Assembly (NCBI GenBank): GCA_033762055.1
Contig: JANRLZ010000202.1
Location: 1-9,385, forward strand
Source of the DNA: M3007 sp033762055
Lineage (GTDB): Bacteria; Bacteroidota; Bacteroidia; Chitinophagales; Saprospiraceae
Length of the DNA stretch: 9,385 bases
Reading direction: 5' to 3'
Shown here piece by piece: positions 1 to 7,289 of this stretch. Position 1 is the first letter of the stretch. Each line of letters begins with the position of its first letter. Position numbers and translations under genes: made by a program. The notes under the pieces are model-generated. The model was given only the letters and a program-made list of their open reading frames with translations. It did no database searches and was not told the origin of the DNA.

Positions 1-84
1 GTTGTTGGAAGTGAGTCTGACAGGCTGCCGGATCAGAAATATGGATGGTATTCAAGCTGCTCTGTGAATGCTCGGAAGATATGG
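1..84. other. Left edge, no identifiable gene
   Basis: The stretch downstream of the response regulator stop shows no recognisable coding segment, hairpin or T-run on either strand. Short open frames reach the edge but match nothing I recognise. Confidence 0.5.
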
Positions 85-759
85 TTATAATTTCAGTACG
101 TAGCCCTGCCCGAATTGTGTGTGAATCAGTTTTTGGTCAAATCCTTTGTCGAGTTTATTGCGCAGGTAATTGACGTACACTTCGATAACATTGGTGCCGG
201 TATCGAAGTCCACATCCCATACCTTTTCTGCGATTTCGATTTTGGACAATACTTTTCCGGGGTTTCGCAGGAAAAATTCAAGCAGGGCAAATTCTCGTGG
301 AGTCAGAACGATGCTTTTTCCGCCACGACGAACCGTTTTGGCATCCAGGTCTTGCTCTACATCGCTGAATCGCAGGATGTTTTCCGTTTTAAAAGCGACC
401 GAGGGGCGGCGGGCAAGCGCTTTAATGCGCGCAAGCAGCTCCTTGAATTCGAAGGGTTTGGCTAAGTAATCATCGGCGCCGGCTTCCAGGCCCGCTACCT
501 TGTCATCCGTCAAACCGAGTGCGGTCAGCAAAAGCACCGGTGTTGTGCGGCCTTCCTGGCGCAGGCGGCTGCAAAGTTCCAGCCCGGTCATACCGGGCAT
601 CGTGATGTCGGAAACGATGACGTCATAATCGCTTTGCAATGCCAGGCGCAAGCCCGACAAGCCGTCAACCGCCGTGTTGACCGTCCAGCCATTTTCTTCC
701 AGTCCCTGGCGCAGCGACTGCAAAGTTTTGGCTTCATCTTCTATCAGCAGGATACGCAC
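85..759 (-). CDS. OmpR/PhoB-family response regulator
   Basis: DNA-binding response regulator of a two-component system, 224 aa from the GTG at 759. The receiver domain (about 1-120) has the acidic pair E7/D8, phospho-acceptor D51 in a SDITMPG context, T79, and K101 in a LAKPF motif. The winged-helix domain (about 127-224) ends in a typical FGQGYVLKL. An ATG at 804 would add 15 residues, but family members begin directly at the RILLIEDE strand, and a -7-like element (764-771) lies between the two starts, so GTG 759 is preferred. The signal sensed cannot be told: the cognate histidine kinase would be expected to the left of base 1 and is not visible. The gene diverges from the membrane-protein gene to its right. 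The family call is secure; the target genes are unknown. Confidence 0.95.
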   Translation of the reverse strand: MRILLIEDEAKTLQSLRQGLEENGWTVNTAVDGLSGLRLALQSDYDVIVSDITMPGMTGLELCSRLRQEGRTTPVLLLTALGLTDDKVAGLEAGADDYLAKPFEFKELLARIKALARRPSVAFKTENILRFSDVEQDLDAKTVRRGGKSIVLTPREFALLEFFLRNPGKVLSKIEIAEKVWDVDFDTGTNVIEVYVNYLRNKLDKGFDQKLIHTQFGQGYVLKL

Positions 760-763
760 GGGG

Positions 764-771
764 CGAAGGTA
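764..771 (-). promoter_or_regulatory. Candidate -7 element of the response regulator gene
   Basis: On the minus strand this reads TACCTTCG, one mismatch from the Bacteroidota -7 consensus TAnnTTTG. It ends four bases before the GTG start, so transcription would begin at or next to the start codon and give a leaderless or nearly leaderless mRNA. No convincing -33 TTG lies 19-21 bp upstream, so the call rests on the -7 match and its recurrence upstream of other genes in this window. Confidence 0.35.
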
Positions 772-854
772 CGTCGGGTGGTGGAAAATTCGCTTGAAAT
801 TCATGGCTGGAACTATGTGAAGGTTTCGGCTTTTTTCGACCTTCGCGCCATCAT

Positions 855-1874
855 TTGCTGACCGTGCTCGGTATTTTCCGCAACAATCCTTTTACAATCG
901 CTATTCCACTGGCGTTTTATGTCGCCTTGCTGCATGCAAGCGCCTTGTCGGGGCATGTTCCACCGGCGAGTGAGACACATGCAGGCGGGTCATTGTACCA
1001 GGCCTGGTTTTTGTGGATTGCAAAGGATGCCTTTTGGTCGCCCCTGACAGCCCTTTTACTGGTGATTGTGCAAGCAATTTTGGTCAATATGCTGGCCGAT
1101 AATTTTCGCCTGCTGGGTGAACGCAACTGGTTTCCGGGCTTGTTTTACGGTTTGGCAGCGAGCGCATTGCCGGAATTTTTGTACCTCAATCCCGCACTGG
1201 TGGCAACAACGTTTGTCCCTGTTTCACTTTGGCGAATTTTCAACGCCTATCAAAAACCGCAGGTAACTGCGGCTATCTTCGACGGCGCCTTCTGGCTGTC
1301 GGTAGCGAGCCTGTTTTATCCGCCGATACTGTGGCTCTTGATCGCCGCCTATGCCGGTTACGAGGTGGTGCGGGTGTTTCGGATGCAGGAGCGTCTTGTT
1401 TTTCTTGCCGGCGCCTTTGTCCCCCTTTTTCTCGGCTGGGTGTGGAATTTTTGGTTTGACATGGGGGCTGAATTTCGTACAACGCAATGGGGGAATTTGT
1501 TTCAGTTTTACCGCTTCGATCTGGTTATGACGGAAAAGGAAGGCATGAAAACTGTGCTCATGGTGGCATTTGCGGTCGTTTTTGTAGGTGGTTTGGGTGC
1601 ATTTTATTCCCGAAAAGGAATTCAGGCCCAAAAGTTTGTGAGCGTGTTGTACTGGTTTCTAGCGATAGGCGGCGCCACTGCTTTTTTTCATGAAAAATGG
1701 CATTGGGAGCACTTTTTATTGCCGGCGGCCGTCATGGGCATCCTGCTGGCATTAAGTTTCCAGGGAATGCGCAACCGATTGCTGGCGGAAGTCTGGCATG
1801 CATTGATTTTTGGCGCGGTGTTGTTGCTGCAGTATTTCGACTCCATGCTGCCACTGTTTTATTCGATCTTGTGA
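855..1874 (+). CDS. DUF6427-like multi-pass membrane protein
   Basis: Integral inner-membrane protein of about 339 aa and unknown function. Hydrophobic stretches lie near residues 13-32, 61-81, 93-112, 143-165, 180-203, 233-252, 262-278, 285-303 and 312-330, so roughly nine to ten membrane passes are likely. The overall pattern resembles the Bacteroidota family DUF6427: an FRNNPF start, a central LWRIFNAYQ...IFDGAFWLSVASLFYPP region, and a C-terminal HFLLPAAV...LLLQY segment. That assignment is from memory of the family, not a search. No ATG is available at the N-terminus: TTG at 855 and GTG at 864 are both possible, and GTG 864 would give MLGIFRNNPF, closer to the usual family start. purQ follows after 26 bp on the same strand, so the two are probably co-transcribed. 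No catalytic motif is visible. Confidence 0.7.
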   Translation: MLTVLGIFRNNPFTIAIPLAFYVALLHASALSGHVPPASETHAGGSLYQAWFLWIAKDAFWSPLTALLLVIVQAILVNMLADNFRLLGERNWFPGLFYGLAASALPEFLYLNPALVATTFVPVSLWRIFNAYQKPQVTAAIFDGAFWLSVASLFYPPILWLLIAAYAGYEVVRVFRMQERLVFLAGAFVPLFLGWVWNFWFDMGAEFRTTQWGNLFQFYRFDLVMTEKEGMKTVLMVAFAVVFVGGLGAFYSRKGIQAQKFVSVLYWFLAIGGATAFFHEKWHWEHFLLPAAVMGILLALSFQGMRNRLLAEVWHALIFGAVLLLQYFDSMLPLFYSIL

Positions 1875-1900
1875 CACCCGAAGGGGTAAAATTCATATTC

Positions 1901-2602
1901 ATGAAATTTGGCGTTATCGTTTTTCCCGGCTCCAATTGTGACGACGACATGGTTCACGTCCTGGGCGACGTACTGGGGCAGGAAGTAACAAAAATCTGGC
2001 ACAAAAACCGCAATTTACCCGAAGGTTTCGGGCCATCCGACTGTGTGGTATTGCCCGGTGGTTTTTCTTATGGCGATTATGTCCGAGCCGGCGCAATTGC
2101 CCGGTTTTCGCCCGTAATGCAAGCCGTAAATGCCCATGCAGCTGCAGGTGGTTTTGTGTTTGGCGTATGCAATGGCTTTCAAATTCTGTGCGAATCCGGT
2201 TTGTTACCGGGTGTATTGCTGCGCAATGGCGGGCAAAAATTTATCTGCGACAATATCTGGATCAAAGCGGTCTCCAATGATTCTCCCATTACGGCGGAAT
2301 TGACATTGGGACAGGCCCTTAAAATCCCGATCGCACATGCCGAAGGCCGCTATTTTGCCGATGAAAAAACACTCGACGAACTGGAACGCAACAACCAGGT
2401 GCTCTTTCGATATTGCGACTCGCAGGGCCACGAGACCACGGAATCGAATCCCAACGGCGCTTCGCGCAACATCGCCGGCATTTGTAATGCACAACGCAAT
2501 GTTTTTGGCATGATGCCCCATCCCGAACGTGCCAGCGAACCCGTGCTCGGCAATACCGACGGATTGGCCTTGTTCGAATCGCTTTTGTCCGTTGTCGTTT
2601 GA
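1901..2602 (+). CDS. purQ: Phosphoribosylformylglycinamidine synthase subunit PurQ (glutaminase)
   Basis: Class I glutamine amidotransferase subunit of FGAM synthase, step 4 of de novo purine synthesis. It hydrolyses glutamine and passes ammonia to PurL. The protein is 233 aa, normal for stand-alone PurQ. It shows the N-terminal FGVIVFPGSNCDDD strand, PGGFSYGDYVRAG (52-64), nucleophile C90 in GVCNGFQ, and the His/Glu of the triad in MMPHPER (H207, E209). This small-subunit form normally works with PurS and a small-type PurL; neither is in the window. ATG 1901 is chosen because the family begins at this strand; the frame stays open further upstream but only through the end of the preceding membrane-protein gene. 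The stop overlaps the miaA start by four bases, implying translational coupling. Confidence 0.97.
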   Translation: MKFGVIVFPGSNCDDDMVHVLGDVLGQEVTKIWHKNRNLPEGFGPSDCVVLPGGFSYGDYVRAGAIARFSPVMQAVNAHAAAGGFVFGVCNGFQILCESGLLPGVLLRNGGQKFICDNIWIKAVSNDSPITAELTLGQALKIPIAHAEGRYFADEKTLDELERNNQVLFRYCDSQGHETTESNPNGASRNIAGICNAQRNVFGMMPHPERASEPVLGNTDGLALFESLLSVVV

Positions 2603-3492
2603 AAAAACTGATTGTCATTGGCGGTGCTACAGCTACCGGCAAAACGGCTTTTGCCATCGAACTGGCCCGGCAACTGGGCACGGAAATTCTGTCTGCCGAC
2701 AGTCGCCAGTTTTATCGTGAAATGAGCATTGGAACCGCCAAACCATCGGCGGCGGAACTGGCCGCTGCACCGCACCATTTCATTGGCTTTTTGTCGGTTA
2801 CCGACGACTATAGTGTAGGCGATTTTGAGCGGGACGCCTTGCAACGGCTGGAACTCATTTTTCAAAAGTACGATACCGCCATCCTCGTCGGCGGATCCGG
2901 CCTTTATTTGCGCGCCGTCTGCGAAGGACTTGATGTTTTTCCGCCGGTTTCAGATGATACAAGGAGGCAGGTTGAAACCGGTTTTCAAGCCGGCGGGCTT
3001 GCCTGGTTGCAAACAGAATTGGCCCGACGCGACCCCCTGCACTGGGAGAAAGTAGACCGGCAAAACCCCGCGCGACTTCGAAGGGCGCTGGAAGTATGTT
3101 GGGAAACAGGTCGGCCTTACTCCTCGTTTTTAACAAATAAAAACCGGGCAAACCGCCCATTTCAGCCGGTTTACCTGCTGCTTGATCTGCCGCGGCCGCT
3201 GCTTTATGCGCGTATTGATCAACGTGTGGATGGCATGATCGCCGCCGGTTTGGAAGACGAAGCGCGCGCGCTTTTGCCTTATCGGCGCCGTCCGCCTTTG
3301 CGAACCGTGGGTTACGAAGAGTTTTTCGATTTTTTCGAGGGAAAATGCACACGGGAAGAGGCCATTTCAAAAATAAAACAACATTCCCGCAACTACGCAA
3401 AGCGACAGGCTACCTGGTTTAGGAAATACGGCGAATGGCAGGTGCTGCATGAACCCAACCCGGAAAAAATAAGCGGACTGGTGGATGGTTGA
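2599..3492 (+). CDS. miaA: tRNA dimethylallyltransferase MiaA
   Basis: Transfers a dimethylallyl group from DMAPP to N6 of A37 in tRNAs that read U-starting codons, the first step toward ms2i6A. The 297 aa match the family's usual length. Visible motifs are the P-loop GATATGKT (9-16), the catalytic SADSRQ segment with D34, GGSGLYLRA, the QNPARLRRALEV tRNA-binding motif, TVGYEE, and the C-terminal AKRQATWFRK. The start is TTG at 2599, inside the TTGA overlap with the purQ stop; no better in-frame start fits, because the P-loop begins only eight residues in. Expression probably depends on re-initiation after purQ. The gene is intact and converges on the minus-strand gene at 3510. Confidence 0.97.
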   Translation: MKKLIVIGGATATGKTAFAIELARQLGTEILSADSRQFYREMSIGTAKPSAAELAAAPHHFIGFLSVTDDYSVGDFERDALQRLELIFQKYDTAILVGGSGLYLRAVCEGLDVFPPVSDDTRRQVETGFQAGGLAWLQTELARRDPLHWEKVDRQNPARLRRALEVCWETGRPYSSFLTNKNRANRPFQPVYLLLDLPRPLLYARIDQRVDGMIAAGLEDEARALLPYRRRPPLRTVGYEEFFDFFEGKCTREEAISKIKQHSRNYAKRQATWFRKYGEWQVLHEPNPEKISGLVDG

Positions 3493-3511
3493 AAAAGAAC
3501 GGCTTGCCGTT
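3491..3511 (-). terminator. Intrinsic terminator of the TPR-like membrane protein gene
   Basis: The arms AACGGC (3498-3503) and GCCGTT (3506-3511) form a perfect inverted repeat that overlaps the stop codon of the minus-strand gene. Read on the minus strand the hairpin is followed directly by CTTTTTC. No T-run follows on the plus strand, so it should act only on minus-strand transcripts. The stem is short and the sequence extends into the last codons of miaA. Confidence 0.5.
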
Positions 3512-4121
3512 AGCGCATCGGAGGCTGCCGCCGTTTGCCGCCGGGACGGAATCCTTTCCCTCCCATCATGGCCATCATACCCGGGTTCATTGACTGGTTG
3601 GCCATTTTGAGTTGTTTTTCCACTTCTTTGATCTGCTCTTTCAACATACCTTCTGTGACATTCAACTTTTTCAATTCGGCAAATTGATGTTGTGCGCCTT
3701 TTAGGTTGTTTTTATTGGCATGGATCATTACCAGTTGAAGCATCGCGGCGCCGCGTTCGTTGTCGGTCGGCAGTCCGGAATCAAGCGATTTTTTGATCCA
3801 GATTTCGGCGGCATTGAAATCTCTTTTTTGCATAGCCAATGCCCCGTGCGTCATGAAATAGACGCCTTTATAGCCCATGAGCAGGATTTTTGGGAAAAAA
3901 GTCAGTTTCAATCGCGCTTCGGCAGCCTGCAATTCCTGCTTCGCCAAAAGTTGGTTGGTGGAAAGAATGGTGCCCAGCATCAGGTAGCCGGAAAGCAGGA
4001 CAATACCCACCAGCAGCAAAGGAAATCCGTACCAGAAACCGTAGGCCCACCACAAGGCGATGCCGCCCAAAATACCGCCCGCAATCAGGGCGAAACGCAG
4101 ATAAATATTGATGACAAACAT
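3510..4121 (-). CDS. Small membrane protein with TPR-like repeats
   Basis: Unrecognised protein of 203 aa. Two adjacent hydrophobic segments near residues 9-29 and 32-55 would form an N-terminal membrane hairpin. Residues about 84-155 look like two tetratricopeptide-type helical pairs (GYKGVYFMTHGALAMQKRDF..., then AAMLQLVMIHANKNNLKGA...), probably a protein-binding surface facing the cytoplasm. A charged helix follows at about 158-172. The tail from about 178 is rich in Met, Gly, Pro and Arg and is probably disordered. No enzymatic motif is visible. ATG 4121 places the first membrane segment at the N-terminus and has a -7-like element about 30 bases upstream. The gene is monocistronic, convergent with miaA and divergent from sppA. 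The function is unknown; a scaffold role is only inference. Confidence 0.75.
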   Translation of the reverse strand: MFVINIYLRFALIAGGILGGIALWWAYGFWYGFPLLLVGIVLLSGYLMLGTILSTNQLLAKQELQAAEARLKLTFFPKILLMGYKGVYFMTHGALAMQKRDFNAAEIWIKKSLDSGLPTDNERGAAMLQLVMIHANKNNLKGAQHQFAELKKLNVTEGMLKEQIKEVEKQLKMANQSMNPGMMAMMGGKGFRPGGKRRQPPMR

Positions 4122-4149
4122 GAAAAAGAGTCGTTTGAAAAATCGGCGG

Positions 4150-4157
4150 CGAAGGTA
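4150..4157 (-). promoter_or_regulatory. Candidate -7 element of the TPR-like membrane protein gene
   Basis: The minus strand reads TACCTTCG followed by CC, the same octamer found upstream of the response regulator gene. It would give a 5' leader of about 25 nt before ATG 4121. No clear -33 TTG is seen at the expected distance. Confidence 0.4.
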
Positions 4158-4230
4158 GGAGGATTCGCGATTTATTCGAGTGAAGCCGGGCGTAATTCAA
4201 AAACAGCTTTGTCATTTGATTGGACAGGGT

Positions 4231-4244
4231 CGGATTCTAATCCG
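4231..4244. repeat. Short perfect palindrome in the divergent intergenic region
   Basis: CGGATT-CT-AATCCG is a perfect 14-bp inverted repeat between the TPR-like gene and sppA, about 50 bp upstream of the putative sppA -7 element. It could be an operator for either gene. The rest of the 4122-4347 gap shows no gene. Confidence 0.3.
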
Positions 4245-4294
4245 TGTTTTAGCGGCATTTATCTAAATTTACTAAACAAGGCGCCATAAGTTTT

Positions 4295-4303
4295 TGTCTT
4301 TGC
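4295..4303 (+). promoter_or_regulatory. Candidate -7 element of sppA
   Basis: TGTCTTTGC differs from TAnnTTTG(C) at one position and lies about 45 bp before the sppA ATG. No good -33 element is seen. It is the best match in the gap on this strand. Confidence 0.4.
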
Positions 4304-4321
4304 ACAGTTAATCATGCTCCG

Positions 4322-4341
4322 AATCAACAAATAATCAACAA
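4322..4341 (+). repeat. Tandem AATCAACAA repeat in the sppA leader
   Basis: AATCAACAA occurs at 4322-4330 and again at 4333-4341, ending six bases before the sppA ATG. It makes an unstructured A-rich leader. In Bacteroidota such leaders commonly take the place of a Shine-Dalgarno, so this is probably a translation-initiation context. Confidence 0.5.
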
Positions 4342-4347
4342 CAGCAG

Positions 4348-6135
4348 ATGAATCAGTTTTTAAAATTCCTTTTCGCGTCCTGTCTCGGCACCGCTTTGGC
4401 GCTGGGATTGCTTTTTTTTATCGGCATCAGTTGGATAGTTGGCATGGCCGGCGCGGCATCTGAAAAAGAAAAAGTAACGATCAGCCCGAATTCGGTGCTT
4501 GAACTCGATTTCAAAAACCCGATCCCGGAAAAAACCAACAATCTTGCCATGGATCCTTTTGATCTGGATCAAAAGGATATTTTGGGACTTTCTGACCTGG
4601 TTACATCCATTCGTCAGGCGAAAGATGATCCGGACATTAAAGGTATTTACCTGAATGCTTCGATTGTTTTGCTCGGCAAGGCAAGCGCTGCCACCCTGCG
4701 CAATGCCCTGGACGAATTTCGCGCCTCCGGAAAATTTATTGTTTCCTACGCCCATTATTACACCCAGAACGCATACTACCTCGCTTCTGTTTCCGACAGC
4801 ATTTTAATGAGCCCGCAAGGCGTAGTGGATTTCCGCGGATATTCGAGCACCATCACTTATTACAAAGGTTTGCTCGACAAGCTGGATGTGCAAATGCGCA
4901 TTTTTTATTGTGGAAAATACAAAAGCGCCACCGAGCCTTTCCGCAGTGATAAAATGAGTGAGGAAAATCGCCTTCAAATCCGCGAATACCTGACGGCCCT
5001 TTACGATATTTTCATCCGCGATATCGCCAAAAGCCGTAACATTTCCGAAACCGAGTTGCGACAAATTGCCGAACGATACGACGGTTTTAGCGCGGAAAAA
5101 GCCCGCCAGTCGCGATTAATAGACCGCATTGCCTACGAAGACGAAGTGTTTGCACTGATAAAAACCCGAATTGGCTTGACTGAAAAAGACAAACTCAACC
5201 GCGTTGGCGTTGAGGATTATTTCAAAGCACGGGCAAAGAAACAGAACTACTCAGTCAAGGATAAAATCGCGGTTGTATATGCGGAGGGTGATATTATGGA
5301 TGGAACTGAAGGAGAACCCGGCACGGTGCTGGACGGCAAGTATGTAAAAATGTTGAGAAAGATCCGCAAGGACGAAAGCATCAAAGCGATTGTATTGCGC
5401 GTCAACTCGCCTGGCGGCAGCTCGTTGGCCAGCGACAATATTTTACGGGAACTTGATCTATGCCGACAAGCGGGCAAGCCGGTTGTGGTCAGCATGGGCG
5501 ATGTAGCAGCATCCGGTGGTTATTATATTGCGTGTCATGCCGACAGTATTTTTGCCGAGCCGGCCACAATAACAGGTTCGATCGGCGTTTTTGGTATGAT
5601 TCCGATTTTAGATAAAACCATGCGCAACAAGCTGGGTATTACATTTGATACGGTACGCACCCAGAAATTCTCCGCATTCGGCGCCGCAGTGTACGATTTT
5701 TCTCCGGAGGAAAGCAAAATCATACAGGATCGGGTAGACTGGATTTACCAGGATTTTCTCGGCAAGGTAGCCGGTGGAAGGAAACGTACGGTGGAAGAAA
5801 TCCATGAAATCGCGCAAGGCCGCGTATGGGCCGGCGCCAAAGCAAAAGAATTGGGTTTGGTAGATGATCTGGGTGGACTTGACCGCGCTTTATCAGCTGC
5901 GGCCAAACTCGCCCAGTTGGAGAAATACCGCCGTACGGAATATCCGCAAACCAAAAGCGGGTTTGAGCAGTTTCTCGACCAGCTGATGAACAAAAAAGAG
6001 CGCGATGAGAATGTACGCGCCTGGGTGGTGCGCGAAGAAATGGGCGAACTTTACCCACTCTACAAAACCGTGCAGCAATACCGCCAAAACAAGGGCATTC
6101 TTTTCCGTATGCCCTACGAGATCAGCATTCAATAA
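4348..6135 (+). CDS. sppA: Signal peptide peptidase SppA, 67K type
   Basis: Membrane-anchored serine protease (family S49) that degrades cleaved signal peptides in the inner membrane, 595 aa. An N-terminal membrane anchor spans about 4-37. Two tandem S49 domains follow, as in the long E. coli-type enzyme: an N-terminal domain (about 50-290) holding the general-base K192 in GKYKSATEPF, and a C-terminal domain (about 305-525) holding nucleophile S389 in GDVAASGGYY. The supporting RVNSPGGS motif (351-358) and ITGSIGVFG (408-416) are present. Both halves of the Ser/Lys dyad are intact, so activity is expected. The start ATG follows an A-rich leader without a Shine-Dalgarno, usual for Bacteroidota. 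The stop lies 10 bp from the convergent methyltransferase gene, and no terminator is seen between them. Confidence 0.96.
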   Translation: MNQFLKFLFASCLGTALALGLLFFIGISWIVGMAGAASEKEKVTISPNSVLELDFKNPIPEKTNNLAMDPFDLDQKDILGLSDLVTSIRQAKDDPDIKGIYLNASIVLLGKASAATLRNALDEFRASGKFIVSYAHYYTQNAYYLASVSDSILMSPQGVVDFRGYSSTITYYKGLLDKLDVQMRIFYCGKYKSATEPFRSDKMSEENRLQIREYLTALYDIFIRDIAKSRNISETELRQIAERYDGFSAEKARQSRLIDRIAYEDEVFALIKTRIGLTEKDKLNRVGVEDYFKARAKKQNYSVKDKIAVVYAEGDIMDGTEGEPGTVLDGKYVKMLRKIRKDESIKAIVLRVNSPGGSSLASDNILRELDLCRQAGKPVVVSMGDVAASGGYYIACHADSIFAEPATITGSIGVFGMIPILDKTMRNKLGITFDTVRTQKFSAFGAAVYDFSPEESKIIQDRVDWIYQDFLGKVAGGRKRTVEEIHEIAQGRVWAGAKAKELGLVDDLGGLDRALSAAAKLAQLEKYRRTEYPQTKSGFEQFLDQLMNKKERDENVRAWVVREEMGELYPLYKTVQQYRQNKGILFRMPYEISIQ

Positions 6136-6145
6136 TTATTCTGTC

Positions 6146-7264
6146 TCAATACATTTCGAATTTTTGGAAGGAGCATTCCAGTGCGCCATTGAAAAGGGTG
6201 TGCTTTTGCGCGGCGTGCAATCCGATGTGTTTGAGCGCATCTCGATTGGATGATATGATCCAGGCCGACCAGCCGGGCCAGCGTTGTTTTAGTACATTGC
6301 CGATTTGTTGGTAAAACGCATGGGTGTCTTCAATTTTAAGGCGCTCATCGTACGGAGGGTTCATCAACAGGCAGCCGGCAGGTGCGGGCGCTTCCAATTT
6401 TTCAAATGGCATTTTATGCACCGTCACCATTTGCTCCAGTCCGGCCGACATCAGGTTTAGCGAAGTGGCGTTTCTCGCCCGCGGGTCTTTGTCGGAAGCG
6501 ATAACAGGAAATTCAAGGGCTTGTATTTGCGCATCGGCGGTTGTTTTCACATCCTTCCATAATTTCTGATCAAAATCAGGCCACTTAAAGAAGCCAAAGG
6601 ATTCCCGTTTGATTTGCGGTGGAGTTCGGGTAGATAATAGCGTCGCTTCGATGGGCAAAGTGCCGGAGCCGCACATGGGGTCAACGAAAGGGCTTTTGCC
6701 GCTCCAGCCAGACAGCAAGATCATGCCTGCGGCCAGCACTTCGTTGAGCGGGGCGTCTACGGTATCGCGTCGGTAATTCCGCCGATGCAGCGAATCGCCG
6801 CTGGCATCTAATGAAATATCGGCTTTGGTACCCTGTACATGTACATTTATCCGGAGGGTTGGCGCGACGGTATTGACGCTGGGCCTTCGGCCGGTACGAT
6901 CGCGGAACTGGTCAACGATGGCGTCCTTGGTAAGTAGTCCGAGGTATTGCGAGTGTCGAAAAACCTCCCCCTGGGTGACGGCATCAACCGCCAGCGTATC
7001 GGAAACGCCCATATAATCGGCCCAATTGATTTCCCTGACGGCATCGTAATACGACCTTTCATTGTAGGCAGGAAAGGAACGAATCGGGACAAGAATGCGG
7101 AGCGCTGTTCTGAGTTCATAATTGGCGCGAAACATCATGCGCAGGTCGCCATTAAAAGCGACAGCCCGTTTCAGGGGTTTGACGCCTGTGGCGCCCATGG
7201 CACGCAATTCATCCGCAAGGACAGGTTCAAGTCCTGCGAGGGTTTTGGCAATCAGAACATTCAT
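6146..7264 (-). CDS. THUMP-domain class I SAM-dependent RNA methyltransferase (RlmL/YpsC type, COG0116)
   Basis: Predicted rRNA guanine-N2 methyltransferase, 372 aa, related to the N-terminal (RlmL) half of E. coli RlmKL, which makes m2G2445 in 23S rRNA. An N-terminal ferredoxin-like plus THUMP region (about 1-155) is followed by RRNYR (161-165), SAM-binding motif I DPMCGSGT (195-202), the acidic motif ASDKDPRA (256-263) and catalytic motif NPPYDERL (302-309). The C-terminal RlmK half of the E. coli fusion is absent, as expected for single-domain Bacteroidota members. ATG 7264 matches the usual N-terminus. The gene lies 25 bp downstream of the MerR-type regulator on the same strand, so it is probably transcribed with it. 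The exact target nucleotide is inferred from the family. Confidence 0.93.
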   Translation of the reverse strand: MNVLIAKTLAGLEPVLADELRAMGATGVKPLKRAVAFNGDLRMMFRANYELRTALRILVPIRSFPAYNERSYYDAVREINWADYMGVSDTLAVDAVTQGEVFRHSQYLGLLTKDAIVDQFRDRTGRRPSVNTVAPTLRINVHVQGTKADISLDASGDSLHRRNYRRDTVDAPLNEVLAAGMILLSGWSGKSPFVDPMCGSGTLPIEATLLSTRTPPQIKRESFGFFKWPDFDQKLWKDVKTTADAQIQALEFPVIASDKDPRARNATSLNLMSAGLEQMVTVHKMPFEKLEAPAPAGCLLMNPPYDERLKIEDTHAFYQQIGNVLKQRWPGWSAWIISSNRDALKHIGLHAAQKHTLFNGALECSFQKFEMY

Positions 7265-7289
7265 AATAAGAAAAGTGCAGGCCCGGCGG

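Noticed and set aside
1697..1900. An N-terminal extension of purQ into the membrane-protein gene
   Set aside because: The extension overlaps the well-supported C-terminus of the preceding gene in another frame, and PurQ starts at MKFGVIVFPG.
4229..4245. Sequence resembling a tRNA-Arg(TCT) anticodon loop (GGATTCTAATCC)
   Set aside because: With TCT placed as the anticodon the five-pair stem does not form, and no acceptor, D or T arm is found around it. It is only a short palindrome.
3720..4289. A 189-codon plus-strand open frame opposite the TPR-like gene
   Set aside because: It is antisense to a gene with coherent membrane segments, a -7 element and a terminator. Its own protein has no recognisable features.
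4348..6135. Possible inactivation of SppA
   Set aside because: Both catalytic residues (K192 and S389) and the flanking motifs are intact, and the length is normal.
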